DNA of 64,000 nt from Pseudomonadota bacterium (GTDB taxonomy: Bacteria > Pseudomonadota > Alphaproteobacteria > Puniceispirillales > Marisalimonadaceae): assembly GCA_027625145.1 (NCBI GenBank), contig JAQBXK010000003.1, positions 53,209 to 117,208 of the forward strand, given 5' to 3'. This document shows, one piece after another, positions 34,728-45,079 of this stretch. The position numbers and the translations under genes were made by a program. Each line of letters begins with the position of its first letter. Within the stretch, counting starts at the first letter, position 1. Below the pieces are notes generated by a model. That model saw only the letters and a list, made by a program, of their open reading frames with translations. It was not told where the DNA came from and made no database searches.

Positions 34728-35792
34728 TTATTCTATTTTTTTCTTTTGATTGATCTCAATTATTTTTTCATCAATATCTATAGAAGTTATAACATCACCT
34801 CTATTTTCAATTTTCCTTTGAGAAATTTTAATATCATCTAAATCTTTTCGTGCTAAATCAAAATGTTTATCTAACTTAAAGACTCTGTCTGCCAATAAAT
34901 TTAAATCTATTATTAATTTTCGAACTTCAATCTGAATTTTACCAGCAGTTTGACTCATCGTAACATCTCTTAAAATTGCTCTTACTGTATGTAAGAGAAG
35001 CATTAAGTTATCAGGGCCAGCCATGTAAACTTTCTTAATTCTGCTTTCATTAACAAGCTTAGGAAATCTTATATTTATTTCTGAATAAATAGACTCACTT
35101 GGCAAAAACATAATTGCCGAATCAGCTGTTTCTCCAGGTAAAATATATTTTTCAGAAATATCTTTTATGTGCTTTTGTACCGCATTATGAAATAATTTAA
35201 GATAATGATTTTTATCTTGTTCATTTGAAGCACCTACAAACTTTTTATAATCCTCTAAAGGAAATTTAGAGTCTATACAAATAGGGCCAGGTGGCTCAGG
35301 CATTTTAACTATACAATCAACTCTATTGTTGGATGTAAGGGTATATTGAAAATGATATGCATTTTGTGGAAGAGCATCTTTAACTATGTTTTCAAGTTGG
35401 ACTTCTCCAAATGCTCCTCTTAATTGTTTATTTGATAAAATATTTTGTAAGTCATTAACTTGATTTGATAAAGCACTTATGTTTTCTTGGGCTCTATCAA
35501 TGATAGCTAACCTTTGATGCATTTCTGTCAATGATTTTTGAGTAGTTTCTGTTTGATGACTTAAGCTATTACCTAAAGAAGAACCAAAACTACCAAGCCT
35601 CTCTTCTATGGATTGACTCATCTGCAAAACAGCACCTTTTAATTCTAAAATTTGATTTATTTCTTCTCTTTCAGAATCATTTGAAACGTTTTTATTATTT
35701 TTATTTTCAAAATACATTTTGCATATTTGATAAACAAGAATTAACAAAAATATAAAAGATATAAATAATATTAAAATATATTGAAAATTCAT
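34728..35792 (-). CDS. rmuC: DNA recombination protein RmuC
   Basis: A 354-residue protein with an N-terminal TM helix (about residues 3-25), a coiled-coil region (about 40-115), and the RmuC nuclease-like domain. The domain has LRGAFGEVQLENIVKDALPQ (about 122), VDCIVKMPEPPGPICIDSKFPLEDY (about 157) and FLPSESIYSEI (about 229). It limits inversions between short repeats. It converges with recR, the stop codons being 3 nt apart. Confidence 0.92.
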   Translation of the reverse strand: MNFQYILILFISFIFLLILVYQICKMYFENKNNKNVSNDSEREEINQILELKGAVLQMSQSIEERLGSFGSSLGNSLSHQTETTQKSLTEMHQRLAIIDRAQENISALSNQVNDLQNILSNKQLRGAFGEVQLENIVKDALPQNAYHFQYTLTSNNRVDCIVKMPEPPGPICIDSKFPLEDYKKFVGASNEQDKNHYLKLFHNAVQKHIKDISEKYILPGETADSAIMFLPSESIYSEINIRFPKLVNESRIKKVYMAGPDNLMLLLHTVRAILRDVTMSQTAGKIQIEVRKLIIDLNLLADRVFKLDKHFDLARKDLDDIKISQRKIENRGDVITSIDIDEKIIEINQKKKIE

Positions 35793-35883
35793 TTCAACTC
35801 CAATTGTCTTTAGCTATAATATGACAAATTGATTAGTAATTCACTATGATTTAATTAAATATTAATTAGGATAAAATATACGC

Positions 35884-36444
35884 ATGAGTATTAGAGAAAT
35901 AATCAGAGTACCCAATCCATTTTTAAAAATTGTGGCTAAACCAGTTAACATCATTAATGATAGCATTCTTGGTCTTCTAGATGATATGTTAGAAACAATG
36001 TATAATGCAAATGGAATTGGCCTAGCTGCAACACAAATCTCTGAAAATAAAAGAGTAATTGTTATGGATTGCGGCAAGGTAGATTTCAATCAAGACGACA
36101 TGACAGAAGAAGAGTATAATGATAAAATTAAAAATATTGAGCCACAACCAATCAAGATGATTAATCCTAAAATAATCCATTTAAGCTCTAATTTAACTGA
36201 AAGAGAAGAAGGTTGCTTATCAATTCCTGGCTATAATGCTCAAGTAAAACGACCAAATACAATAAAAGTTAATTATATTGATGAAAATAAGAACGATATT
36301 ACTCTAGAAGCTGATGGCCTTCTTGCTACCTGCATTCAGCATGAAGTTGACCATTTAAACGGTGTTCTATTCATTGATCATATTTCTAGATTAAAAAGAG
36401 AAATTATTTTAAGAAAAGCTATTAAAGAATTTACCACTGATTAA
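35884..36444 (+). CDS. def: peptide deformylase
   Basis: A 186-residue metalloenzyme removing the N-formyl group from new proteins. All three motifs are present: GIGLAATQI (about residues 45-53), EGCLSIPG (about 112-119; metal-binding Cys) and QHEVDHLNG (about 153-161; two metal His and catalytic Glu). It is followed by fmt and truA in the same direction. An acidic insertion after motif 1 (QDDMTEEEYNDKI) is slightly longer than usual. Confidence 0.96.
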   Translation: MSIREIIRVPNPFLKIVAKPVNIINDSILGLLDDMLETMYNANGIGLAATQISENKRVIVMDCGKVDFNQDDMTEEEYNDKIKNIEPQPIKMINPKIIHLSSNLTEREEGCLSIPGYNAQVKRPNTIKVNYIDENKNDITLEADGLLATCIQHEVDHLNGVLFIDHISRLKREIILRKAIKEFTTD

Positions 36445-36468
36445 TAAATATAAAAATGCGAGGAATAA

Positions 36469-37404
36469 TTGAACATAGTATTTATGGGAACTCCAGATTT
36501 TGCTGTTCCAACTTTAGAGTTATTATCCAAACATCATAATATTTTAGCTGTTTACTCTCAACCTCCTCGACCTAATGGACGCGGACTAATTATTAAAGAA
36601 TCAGCAGTTCAAAGCTTTGCCAAAAAACTTAAAATTAAAACCATTACTCCATTTTCATTGAAAACTGATGAAGTATATATAGAATTTAAAAACCTAAATC
36701 CAGATATTGTAGTGGTAGTAGCGTATGGACTAATTTTACCTTCTAATTATCTTGAAACTCCAAAATATGGCTGCATTAATGGTCATGCAAGCTTACTACC
36801 AAGGTGGAGAGGAGCGGCTCCAATACAAAGAGCAATTGAGTTTGGTGACAAAGAAACCGGTTCATGCGCAATGTTAATGGAAAAAGGCATGGATACAGGT
36901 CCGGTTATTTTATGTAAAAAAATTAATATTGATCAGGAAGATACATTCATAACTCTGCATGACAAACTTTCTATTCTAACATCCAAATCTCTTCTTGAAG
37001 CTATTAAAGGATATACAGAAGGCACCATTTCACCTAATCCACAAAATGAACATGGCATTAAATATGCTCAAAAAATTGAAAAAACTGAATCTCAATTAGA
37101 TTGGTCATTATCTTCACAAATGATTTATAATAAAATTAGAGCATTGCATCCCTTTCCAGGAACTTATACAAATGGATCTTTTGGATTATTAAAAATAATA
37201 AAAGCTCATGTAATTAATAAAAACCATAATATGATTCCTGGAACAATAATTGATAATAAAGATAAACTAATTGTTGCCTGCGGTAAAAATTCAAGTATTG
37301 AAATAACCGAAGTACAAAAGCCAGGAAAAAAAACAATTTCAACTTCATCTTATTTAAGAGGAGTTCAACTTAATATTGGTGAAAAACTTGGAAATACAAA
37401 ATAA
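36469..37404 (+). CDS. fmt: methionyl-tRNA formyltransferase
   Basis: A 311-residue enzyme that formylates initiator Met-tRNA. It shows FMGTPDFAVPTLELL (about residue 5), YSQPPRPNGRG (about 34), CINGHASLLPRWRGAAPIQRAI (about 104; catalytic Asn-His) and EKGMDTGPV (about 142). The start is TTG, set by GAGG 6 nt upstream (36460-36463). It lies 24 nt after def, forming the usual def-fmt pair, and overlaps truA by 29 nt. Confidence 0.95.
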   Translation: MNIVFMGTPDFAVPTLELLSKHHNILAVYSQPPRPNGRGLIIKESAVQSFAKKLKIKTITPFSLKTDEVYIEFKNLNPDIVVVVAYGLILPSNYLETPKYGCINGHASLLPRWRGAAPIQRAIEFGDKETGSCAMLMEKGMDTGPVILCKKINIDQEDTFITLHDKLSILTSKSLLEAIKGYTEGTISPNPQNEHGIKYAQKIEKTESQLDWSLSSQMIYNKIRALHPFPGTYTNGSFGLLKIIKAHVINKNHNMIPGTIIDNKDKLIVACGKNSSIEITEVQKPGKKTISTSSYLRGVQLNIGEKLGNTK

Positions 37405-38224
37405 ATCAAAGTTTGCATTATTAATTGAGTATAACGGAAAAAATTTAGTAGGTTGGCAAAAACAAGACAATAGAATGTCTGTTCAAGGCTCTATTGAAAA
37501 TGCTGCTAAAGCAATATTTAATGATAACTTTCAAATTCAAGGTGCAGGTAGAACAGACGCTGGAGTTCATGCCATAGGTCAAGTTGCTCATATAAATCTT
37601 CCATTTGGCCATCAACTTACATCAAAGCATCCTTTTTATTTAATTTCTGCTTTTAATTCATTGTTACGAGAAACAAACATAAGAATTATATCTGTAAAAC
37701 CTGTAAGTTCATATTTTAATGCACGTTTTAGTGCTATTAAACGTTATTATAAATATAGAATATTATGTCGGGCTGCTCCACCAGGGTTAGACAAAGGTAA
37801 AGTTTGGCATTTCAGAAAAAATTTAAACATAGAATTAATGGAACAAGGGGTAAAATATATTATTGGGCAACATGATTTTACCAGCTTTAGAACCTCTAAA
37901 TGTCAAGCAAAATCTCCTATTAGAACTTTAGATGATATTACTTTTTCTAGGATCAATCATGAAATAATAATGAATGTTAAAGCAAAAAGTTTCTTACATA
38001 GCCAAGTAAGAATTATAGCCGGGACTATTGTAAAAATTGGGGAAGGTATATGGGATCCATCACATATTAAAACTATACTAAATGCTAAAGATCGAACTGT
38101 AGCAGGACCTACCGCACCAGCCGAAGGATTGTATCTAGAAAAAGTTGATTATCCTGAAGAATTGTTAGACGATAATTGGCCAATTATATATGATGCAAAT
38201 TCTAAAATAGATTTAAAAGGATAG
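37376..38224 (+). CDS. truA: tRNA pseudouridine(38-40) synthase
   Basis: An enzyme of about 282 residues making pseudouridine in the tRNA anticodon stem. It shows LIEYNGKNLVGWQ (about residue 15), QGAGRTDAGVHAIGQ with the catalytic Asp (about 63) and RYYKYRIL (about 122). There is no ATG near the N-terminus. TTG at 37376, GTG at 37379 and TTG at 37388 are all possible; AGAGGAG at 37357 favours the first. It overlaps the end of fmt. A C-terminal overlap of 12 nt with the opposite-strand membrane gene makes the two convergent. Confidence 0.93.
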   Translation: MVKNLEIQNKSKFALLIEYNGKNLVGWQKQDNRMSVQGSIENAAKAIFNDNFQIQGAGRTDAGVHAIGQVAHINLPFGHQLTSKHPFYLISAFNSLLRETNIRIISVKPVSSYFNARFSAIKRYYKYRILCRAAPPGLDKGKVWHFRKNLNIELMEQGVKYIIGQHDFTSFRTSKCQAKSPIRTLDDITFSRINHEIIMNVKAKSFLHSQVRIIAGTIVKIGEGIWDPSHIKTILNAKDRTVAGPTAPAEGLYLEKVDYPEELLDDNWPIIYDANSKIDLKG

Positions 38225-38794
38225 AGATAAAGCTCTTGATAACATTCCTAAACCTGCTTCTGAAGCAACTGATAAAAATATCATTCCAGTAGCCCCCCAT
38301 CCAGTTAATCCAACCTCTTCTTTACCTATTCTCCACAAAGAAAAAGTAACCCATATAACAAGACCTAAACTAAAAAAAACAAAAATAGAGGGTGGCAAAA
38401 ATAATCCTAATACTGCAAAAGATAACATTATGATTGCTTGAAATGATTGCACCCAATTAAATGGAATAATAAATTTATAAAAAGCTTCTGGCTTTCCAAT
38501 TTTTTCAAATATAAAATTGACTATTATTGAAAATAAACAAATATCTATAACTGTAATTAAAAGTAGACGAGGAAGGATTCCATTTTGCATATCTCCGTCA
38601 ATATTGGCCTTAAGACCATAAGAAGCCAATATAGAAACAACAGCATTTATAAAAAAAACAATCCAGCAGCTATCCAAAAAACCATTTTTATTTAATTGAA
38701 ATATATTATTTACTTTATCTTTCTTAGACATAAATCTAAAAGCTGAGACCATACCTGCTTTAAAAGCCATTGGATGAGGCGGAGGATTAATCAC
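38213..38794 (-). CDS. hypothetical five-TM membrane protein (dapE-linked)
   Basis: The 193-residue protein has about five hydrophobic segments (about residues 40-60, 75-97, 104-125, 130-150, 163-185) and a short basic N-terminus. It resembles Yip1-like or alphaproteobacterial 'hypothetical membrane' proteins encoded after dapE, but I cannot name the family firmly. Its start overlaps dapE by 8 nt and its end overlaps truA by 12 nt, so it is part of the dapD-dapE transcript. Confidence 0.7.
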   Translation of the reverse strand: MINPPPHPMAFKAGMVSAFRFMSKKDKVNNIFQLNKNGFLDSCWIVFFINAVVSILASYGLKANIDGDMQNGILPRLLLITVIDICLFSIIVNFIFEKIGKPEAFYKFIIPFNWVQSFQAIIMLSFAVLGLFLPPSIFVFFSLGLVIWVTFSLWRIGKEEVGLTGWGATGMIFLSVASEAGLGMLSRALSLSF

Positions 38795-39953
38795 TAGCGT
38801 TTACTCCAAAAAAATTAAATAAAAATTGATTATAGATTTTTGTTAAATTCAACACATCATTTACCTCAACATGTTCGTCTATTTTATGCATTGTTTTTCC
38901 TACTAAACCAAATTCTATAACAGGAGAAATTTTTGTTATAAATCTGGCATCTGAAGTACCTCCAGATGTAGATGTATCTGGAGTTACGTTCATAATTTTT
39001 TTTATTGCACTTTCTAATGTTGATTTAAGATAATCATCACTAGTTAGAAATGGTTCTGCATTACAAAAGAAATCAAACTGATAATTATTTGTTATTGAGT
39101 TAAAATGATTTATCAACATTTTTTCTAAGGACACTTTTGAATGCAGAGTGTTATACCTTATATTGAACTTTGCTTTTGCTATTTCTGGTATAATATTGGT
39201 TGCTGGATTATTTACATCTATCGTTGTAATCATAGCAGTACTAGGTTGAAAATTAATTGTACCTTCATCTAAAGATATTTTTGAGATGGGCTCCAACATT
39301 TTTATTAAGGTATTTATAGGATTATCTGCTAAATGTGGATACCCTACATGACCTTGTATTCCTTTAACCGTTAATGAACCAGAGAAACTACCTCTTCTAC
39401 CAATTTTAATAGTATCGCCCATTTTATCTACATTTGTAGGTTCTCCAACAATGCAGCCACTTATAATTTCAGATTTATTATCTAACCATTCAACTACTTT
39501 TTTAGTTCCATTTATAGCTTTTCCTTCTTCATCACTTGTTATAATTAATGAAATGCTTCCAGTCTCAAGAATAGCTGAATTATTTTCTAAGAAAACAGAA
39601 ACTGCCGCTATAAAAGCCGCAATGCCAGATTTCATGTCAGCGGCTCCTCGCCCCCATATTTTATCGTCTTTTACTTCTCCTGAAAATGGAGGAATTGACC
39701 AGTTATTTATATTTCCTGTGGGAACAACATCAACATGGCCTGCAAAACAAATATTTGGTTCCTTGGTTCCAATTCTAGCATATAAATTTTCTACTTTGTC
39801 ATCATCTTCTCCAAAATCAAGTCTTGTGCACTTAAAGCCTAAAGGTTCTAAATATGATATTATTAGCTCTAATGAACCTGCTGATCGAGGGGTCACACTT
39901 TCACATCTAATTAACTCTGATGTGAGCTTGATAGGATTTATTTGCTTAGACAT
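38787..39953 (-). CDS. dapE: succinyl-diaminopimelate desuccinylase
   Basis: A 388-residue M20 metallohydrolase in lysine/peptidoglycan synthesis. CFAGHVDVVPTG (about residue 69), WGRGAADMKSGIAAF (about 97), SDEEGKAINGT (about 136; catalytic Glu), and the dimerisation domain with IGRRGSFSGSLTVKGIQGHVGYPH (about 183) are clear, as is GGTSDARF (about 332). It lies 12 nt after dapD in the same direction. Confidence 0.95.
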   Translation of the reverse strand: MSKQINPIKLTSELIRCESVTPRSAGSLELIISYLEPLGFKCTRLDFGEDDDKVENLYARIGTKEPNICFAGHVDVVPTGNINNWSIPPFSGEVKDDKIWGRGAADMKSGIAAFIAAVSVFLENNSAILETGSISLIITSDEEGKAINGTKKVVEWLDNKSEIISGCIVGEPTNVDKMGDTIKIGRRGSFSGSLTVKGIQGHVGYPHLADNPINTLIKMLEPISKISLDEGTINFQPSTAMITTIDVNNPATNIIPEIAKAKFNIRYNTLHSKVSLEKMLINHFNSITNNYQFDFFCNAEPFLTSDDYLKSTLESAIKKIMNVTPDTSTSGGTSDARFITKISPVIEFGLVGKTMHKIDEHVEVNDVLNLTKIYNQFLFNFFGVNASD

Positions 39954-39965
39954 AAAATACCTGAT

Positions 39966-40826
39966 TTAATCTCTTAATAATTCATTAACAGAAGTTTTTG
40001 ATCGCGTTTGTTCGTCTACTTTTTTTACAATAACTGCGCAATAAAGACTTGGGCCTTGGCTACCATCTGGCAATGCTTTCCCTGGAAAAGACCCTGGGAC
40101 AACAACGGAATAAGCAGGTACTCTTCCAATAAAAATCTCTCCAGAACTTCTATCAATAATTTTAGTTGACGCTCCAATAAAAACGCCCATTGACAAAACC
40201 GCTCCTGTTTCAATTACGACACCTTCTGCAACTTCAGATCTAGCACCAATAAAACAATTATCCTCAATTATAACTGGGCCTGCTTGGATAGGCTCTAATA
40301 CACCTCCTATTCCTGCTCCTCCAGATATATGAACATTTTTTCCAATTTGCGCACAGGATCCTACGGTTGCCCACGTATCAATCATACTTCCAGTATCTAC
40401 GTATGCTCCTATATTAACAAAAGAAGGCATTAGAACAACACTAGGAGCTATATAAGCAGAATGTCTAACTACACATCCTGGTACGGCTCTAAATCCTGCA
40501 GATTTAAATTCTTCTTTACTCCATCCAGAAAATTTAGATGGCACTTTATCCCACCAATTAGTTGGACCTTTATTTGAACTCTGAGGACCTCCAGTTATAA
40601 TATCCATATCATTTAATTTAAAAGATAATAAAACAGCTTTTTTTAACCATTGATTAACTTTCCATTGGCTTTTTCCTAAAGGCTCTGCAACTCTTAATTC
40701 TCCTTTATCTAAATAATTTAAAGCTGAATTAATTGCGTCGTTTACTTCACCAGAAGTATTTGGATTAACATCCTCATTATTATCAAAAACTCTTTCAATT
40801 ATTACTTTAATATCTTCAAAACTCAT
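39966..40826 (-). CDS. dapD: tetrahydrodipicolinate N-succinyltransferase
   Basis: A 286-residue left-handed beta-helix acyltransferase. The N-terminal helical domain ends near [15 protein letters not shown] (about 113), followed by hexapeptide repeats through [32 protein letters not shown] (about 147-178) and [17 protein letters not shown] (about 228). It makes N-succinyl-2-amino-6-oxopimelate, the step before DapC and DapE. It is transcribed with the HAD gene upstream and dapE downstream. Confidence 0.95.
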   Translation of the reverse strand: MSFEDIKVIIERVFDNNEDVNPNTSGEVNDAINSALNYLDKGELRVAEPLGKSQWKVNQWLKKAVLLSFKLNDMDIITGGPQSSNKGPTNWWDKVPSKFSGWSKEEFKSAGFRAVPGCVVRHSAYIAPSVVLMPSFVNIGAYVDTGSMIDTWATVGSCAQIGKNVHISGGAGIGGVLEPIQAGPVIIEDNCFIGARSEVAEGVVIETGAVLSMGVFIGASTKIIDRSSGEIFIGRVPAYSVVVPGSFPGKALPDGSQGPSLYCAVIVKKVDEQTRSKTSVNELLRD

Positions 40827-40864
40827 TATATTATCCTTTATTAAATTTAATTATTTATTAATTC

Positions 40865-41584
40865 TTAGTTTTTAGTCATATCATTTAAAATAGTTTTAAT
40901 ATCTGAACCAATGAAATCTATATACTGGTGAAACGTTTTAGCCTCTTCTATATTAAAATCATTGTCAATCCATACTGTGCTAATACCTAATTCATTAGCA
41001 GGCTTTAAATTTCTAGCTGTATCTTCAAAAAAAATGCTTCTTTTTATTTTATTACCATCTAATCGAAATTTGGCTATCATCATATCATATGATTTATAAT
41101 CTGGCTTAGCTATGTAATTGGAGTCTTTAATATCAAAAATAATTTCAAATTCTTCTAATATTCCCATTGACCCTAGTATATTTTTGGCATGATCGTAAGA
41201 CGCATTAGTATAAATAAACTTTTGTCCTTTAATTTTTTTTAAAAGAGCTTTTAGTTCAAAGTCTTTTTTTAGATCATTAAAATCAACATCATGAACATAT
41301 TTTAAAAAAGGCTCAGGATCCATTTTTTTTTCAATCATTAGCCCTCTTAATGTTAAACCATATTTTTTATACATTTCCTTTTGTAAATTCAAAGCTTCTG
41401 CAAACTCAATATCAAAAAAATTAACAATATATTGGGTCATTCTTTCTGAAATTCTTCTAAATAGTCCAAGATGATAATTATAAATAGTATTATCTAAATC
41501 AAATATCCAATAATCATATTGCAACATAAAATTTTTGTAATTATGTTTAGCTTTATTGTAAAATGACGCCTGATCAATAGTCAT
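40865..41584 (-). CDS. HAD-family pyrimidine 5'-nucleotidase
   Basis: The 239-residue protein has HAD motif I FDLDNTIYNY (about residue 29), motif II TNAS (about 126) and motif III FFEDTARNL (about 188), matching the SDT1/PHM8-like pyrimidine 5'-nucleotidase group. In alphaproteobacteria this gene commonly lies between argB and dapD. An in-frame ATG at 41527 is an alternative start giving a shorter, more typical N-terminus; the upstream ATG abuts the argB stop codon. Confidence 0.82.
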   Translation of the reverse strand: MTIDQASFYNKAKHNYKNFMLQYDYWIFDLDNTIYNYHLGLFRRISERMTQYIVNFFDIEFAEALNLQKEMYKKYGLTLRGLMIEKKMDPEPFLKYVHDVDFNDLKKDFELKALLKKIKGQKFIYTNASYDHAKNILGSMGILEEFEIIFDIKDSNYIAKPDYKSYDMMIAKFRLDGNKIKRSIFFEDTARNLKPANELGISTVWIDNDFNIEEAKTFHQYIDFIGSDIKTILNDMTKN

Positions 41585-41586
41585 AA

Positions 41587-42501
41587 TTAATTATGATTTT
41601 TTCTAATAATAGTGCCAACACCATGCTCAGTAAACAATTCTAATAATAGCGAATGTGAAATTCTTCCGTCCATTATTACCGCCGCCTCAGCTCCACCTTC
41701 AACAGCTTCAATACAAGTTTTTAACTTTGGAATCATACCCCCAACAACAACTTTATTTTTTATTAGCTCTAATGATTCATTAATTGTTAATTCAGGAATC
41801 AAATTACCATCTTTATCAAGGACACCCACAACATCAGTTAACATTATCATTCGTGAAGCCTTCATAGCAGCCGAAATGGCGCCAGCCGCTGTGTCTGCAT
41901 TAATATTATATGTTAACCCGTCTATTCCTATTCCAACAGGAGCTATTACTGGTATCATCTTTTCATTTATAAGCGCGTTAATAACTTGAGGGTCAATTTT
42001 TTCTGGAACACCAACAAAGCCTAAATCTATTGCTTTTTCAACATTAGAATCTGTGTGTTGGTCTATATTTAATAATCTTTTGGCCGTAATAAGTTTCCCA
42101 TCTTTTCCAGAAATACCAACAGCCTTTGCTCCAGCATTTGAAATTGCTGTTACAATTGATTTATTGGTTACTCCGCATAAAACCATTTCAACAACATCTA
42201 CCGTTGCTGAATCTGTTACTCTAAGGCCATCAATAAATTCAGTTTGAATTTTTAATTTTGCAAGCATTTCACCTATTTGAGGCCCCCCTCCATGAACTAC
42301 TATTGGCAACATTCCAACTTGTTGCAACAGAACAATGTCTTCTGCAAAACTTGAAACATATTCTTTTTTTCCCATGGCATTACCGCCAAACTTAACTACA
42401 ATTACTTTGTTCGCATACCTTTTCATAAAAGGAAGTGTCTCAGTAAGGAGTTCAGCTTTTTGGAGCCATTCAGCTTGTATTTTTTCTTTATTTTTATCCA
42501 A
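41587..42501 (-). CDS. argB: acetylglutamate kinase
   Basis: A 304-residue amino-acid kinase for arginine synthesis. It shows VVKFGGNAM (about residue 34), VVHGGGPQIGEML (about 68), FIDGLRVTD (about 89), NINADTAAGAIS (about 204) and MLTDVVGV (about 225). The N-terminal helix and GGMIPKLKTCIEAV (about 263) are typical of arginine-inhibited ArgB. It begins a transcript with the HAD gene, dapD, dapE; engB lies 91 nt upstream. Confidence 0.95.
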   Translation of the reverse strand: MDKNKEKIQAEWLQKAELLTETLPFMKRYANKVIVVKFGGNAMGKKEYVSSFAEDIVLLQQVGMLPIVVHGGGPQIGEMLAKLKIQTEFIDGLRVTDSATVDVVEMVLCGVTNKSIVTAISNAGAKAVGISGKDGKLITAKRLLNIDQHTDSNVEKAIDLGFVGVPEKIDPQVINALINEKMIPVIAPVGIGIDGLTYNINADTAAGAISAAMKASRMIMLTDVVGVLDKDGNLIPELTINESLELIKNKVVVGGMIPKLKTCIEAVEGGAEAAVIMDGRISHSLLLELFTEHGVGTIIRKNHN

Positions 42502-42592
42502 TGATTTAAGCCAATTACATAATTAATTTCAATAAATAATATCACACAATTTATAAAATTTGATTATTTTATTAGTTTTTTTATTAGTTTTT

Positions 42593-43228
42593 TTAAGATA
42601 GGCTTGCTAAATAAGTTCGCAGTAGAGGAATACCTTCATTCTTCAAACTTGAGGTTACTATAATTTCTGGATATGCAGCAGGATGAGAGGATATTATTTT
42701 GGTCGTTTTATCTTTAATACTCTCTATTTCTTCGTTTGTTAATTTGTCAACTTTAGTTAATATCACAATCCAACTCACAGCTGCTTTATCAAGCTCTTTC
42801 ATTATCAATTCATCATAAACACCTACACCTCTTCTTGAATCAATTAATAAACATATAGTTCTTAATGAAGGCCTACCTTTTAAATATTTTACAGTTAAAG
42901 ATGTCCATGACTGGATATCTTTTTTGGGAGCTTTAGCATAACCATATCCTGGCAAATCAACTAATCGAAGTTTTGTTATACCATATTCAAGTTGAAAAAA
43001 TATTAATTGTCTTGTTCTACCTGGAGTTTGACTAGTTCTAGCTAAAGTTTTTCTATTAGTTAATGCATTTACAAGAGAGCTTTTTCCAACATTTGATCGT
43101 CCTGCAAAAGCTATCTCATAACAGTCCTCATCTGGAACAGCATTGGAATTGACTGCGGCAGCTATAAACTTACATTCACCTGAAAATAACTTACGAGCTT
43201 TTTCAACTTCCAAATCTTCATATATCAA
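42593..43228 (-). CDS. engB: ribosome-biogenesis GTP-binding protein EngB/YihA
   Basis: The 211-residue GTPase has G1 GRSNVGKSSLVN (about residue 43), the TRQ switch I in TPGRTRQLIFF (about 68), G3 DLPGYG (about 90) and G4 TKVD (about 157). It acts in large-subunit assembly. It follows yidC by 13 nt and belongs to the rpmH-rnpA-yidD-yidC-engB cluster. Confidence 0.95.
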   Translation of the reverse strand: MIYEDLEVEKARKLFSGECKFIAAAVNSNAVPDEDCYEIAFAGRSNVGKSSLVNALTNRKTLARTSQTPGRTRQLIFFQLEYGITKLRLVDLPGYGYAKAPKKDIQSWTSLTVKYLKGRPSLRTICLLIDSRRGVGVYDELIMKELDKAAVSWIVILTKVDKLTNEEIESIKDKTTKIISSHPAAYPEIIVTSSLKNEGIPLLRTYLASLS

Positions 43229-43241
43229 CTTTAAAACTTTC

Positions 43242-44972
43242 TTATTTAGTCTTTTTTTTCATACCATTCATTATTAACCATTGCTGACAAATGGAAAGTA
43301 AATTATTCCATGTCCAATATATAACAAGACCTGCTGGGAAAGTTGCTAATAAAAATGTAAAAGCAACTGGCATCCATGCAAAAATTTTAGCCTGAATAGG
43401 GTCCGGAGGAGTTGGATTTAAACGTTGTTGCAAAAACATTGTTACACCCATTAATAATGGCCAAACACCAAGATTTAAAAAATCAGGAAATATAGATGTG
43501 CTATAAGGCAGTAATCCAAATAGATTAAGTATACTAGTTGGATCGGAAACAGAAAGGTCTTTTATCCATCCGAAAAAAGGTGTTTGCCTCATTTCTATAG
43601 AAACAAATAAGACTTTATAAAGAGCAAAGAATACTGGTATTTGGACTAGAATTGGCAAACAACCTGCAGCAGGATTCACCTTTTCTTTTTTATATAAAGC
43701 CATCATTTCCTGATTTAGTTTTTGCCTATCATCCCCTACTCTTTCTCTCAACTTTTGTATTTCAGGAGAAAGATTTCTCATTTTTGCCATGCTCTTGTAT
43801 GACTTATTAGCTAAAGGAAAAAATACAAGCTTAACAGCTACTGTAATAGCTAGAATGGCTAATCCAAAATTACCTAAATATCCATATGCCCATGAAAGAG
43901 CATAGAAAAATGGTTTTGTAAGAAAATAAAACCACCCAAAATCAATTGCTAAATCAAAATGCTTTATATTGAAACGTTCTTCATAGTCATCAAATAATGT
44001 CAACCTTTTAGCACCAGCAAAAGTTCTAGCTAAAAACTCACCTTGCGATTTAGAATTTATTTTAATAGCTTGACCAAGAAAATCAGTTTGAAACTCACCT
44101 CCATTGGAATTCAAATGCCTATAGGTAAAGTTATAATTTTCCTTTTGATCAGGCAATAAAGCTGTCATCCAGTACTTGTCGGTAAGACCAATCCAACCAC
44201 CCGATTCTAAAGGCTTAATGTTTATGCCTTTCCTTCCTGCATCTTTTAAATCATCATAACTTTTTTCTGATAACGTTCCATCAAAAACACCGAGAGGACC
44301 TTCATGCAATACGAAAAATTTAGTAGTTTCTGGCTCTCCCGTTCTTCTTATCAATCCATATGGATATAATGAAATAGGATTTTTTGAGTTATTTTTCACT
44401 CTTTGATTTACTGTAAACATAAACGTATCATCAACACTTATATCTTGAAAAAATAAAACACCTTCGCCATTATCCCATGATAAAGTGACGTTAGTTTCAG
44501 GAGTTAAAATTCCTTTTGAGGTTTTCCATAAAGTATTCCCATTAGGAACCTTTATACCATCAGGGCTACTCCAACCAAATTCAACAAAATAGGGATTTGT
44601 TTCATTTGATTTTAATAAGAAATTTATTTGCTTACTATCTGGCTCAATAGTTTCTCTATATTGAGTTAAGGTTACATCATCAATTCTTGCTCCTCTTAAC
44701 GATATAGAACCAGAAACTTCCTTACTCATTACAGAAACTCTAGGAACAGCTTTTGTTTCCACTATTTTACTATTATCCGAATTTAATATCCCGCTATTTT
44801 CGTTAGATGGAATTGGTATATTAGAACTGTCGTTAGTATTTTTAGAAATGCTTTCTTTTTGCGACAGATCTTGATTAACTTTATTAACATCGCCAAAGAG
44901 CAATTGATAACCAATTAATACAGCCATGGATAAAGAAATTGCTGCAACTAAATTTCGGGTTTCTGGATTCAT
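43242..44972 (-). CDS. yidC: membrane protein insertase YidC
   Basis: A 576-residue Gram-negative type YidC. There is an N-terminal TM helix (about residues 6-24), a low-complexity linker and a large periplasmic domain (about 70-350), then the conserved insertase core with KSMAKMRNLSPEIQKLRE (about 393), KEKVNPAAGCLPILVQIPVFFALYKVL (about 430) and FPAGLVIYWTWNNLLS (about 545). It inserts proteins with or without SecYEG. Confidence 0.96.
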   Translation of the reverse strand: MNPETRNLVAAISLSMAVLIGYQLLFGDVNKVNQDLSQKESISKNTNDSSNIPIPSNENSGILNSDNSKIVETKAVPRVSVMSKEVSGSISLRGARIDDVTLTQYRETIEPDSKQINFLLKSNETNPYFVEFGWSSPDGIKVPNGNTLWKTSKGILTPETNVTLSWDNGEGVLFFQDISVDDTFMFTVNQRVKNNSKNPISLYPYGLIRRTGEPETTKFFVLHEGPLGVFDGTLSEKSYDDLKDAGRKGINIKPLESGGWIGLTDKYWMTALLPDQKENYNFTYRHLNSNGGEFQTDFLGQAIKINSKSQGEFLARTFAGAKRLTLFDDYEERFNIKHFDLAIDFGWFYFLTKPFFYALSWAYGYLGNFGLAILAITVAVKLVFFPLANKSYKSMAKMRNLSPEIQKLRERVGDDRQKLNQEMMALYKKEKVNPAAGCLPILVQIPVFFALYKVLFVSIEMRQTPFFGWIKDLSVSDPTSILNLFGLLPYSTSIFPDFLNLGVWPLLMGVTMFLQQRLNPTPPDPIQAKIFAWMPVAFTFLLATFPAGLVIYWTWNNLLSICQQWLIMNGMKKKTK

Positions 44973-45079
44973 TTTATCTCACTTAAATTTTACTTATTTT
45001 ATAAAAAGCTAATATAATTTTAAAAACTATATGTATTTACATTAAAGATCCAATATTTCAAAGGTATCAAAAAAATAAT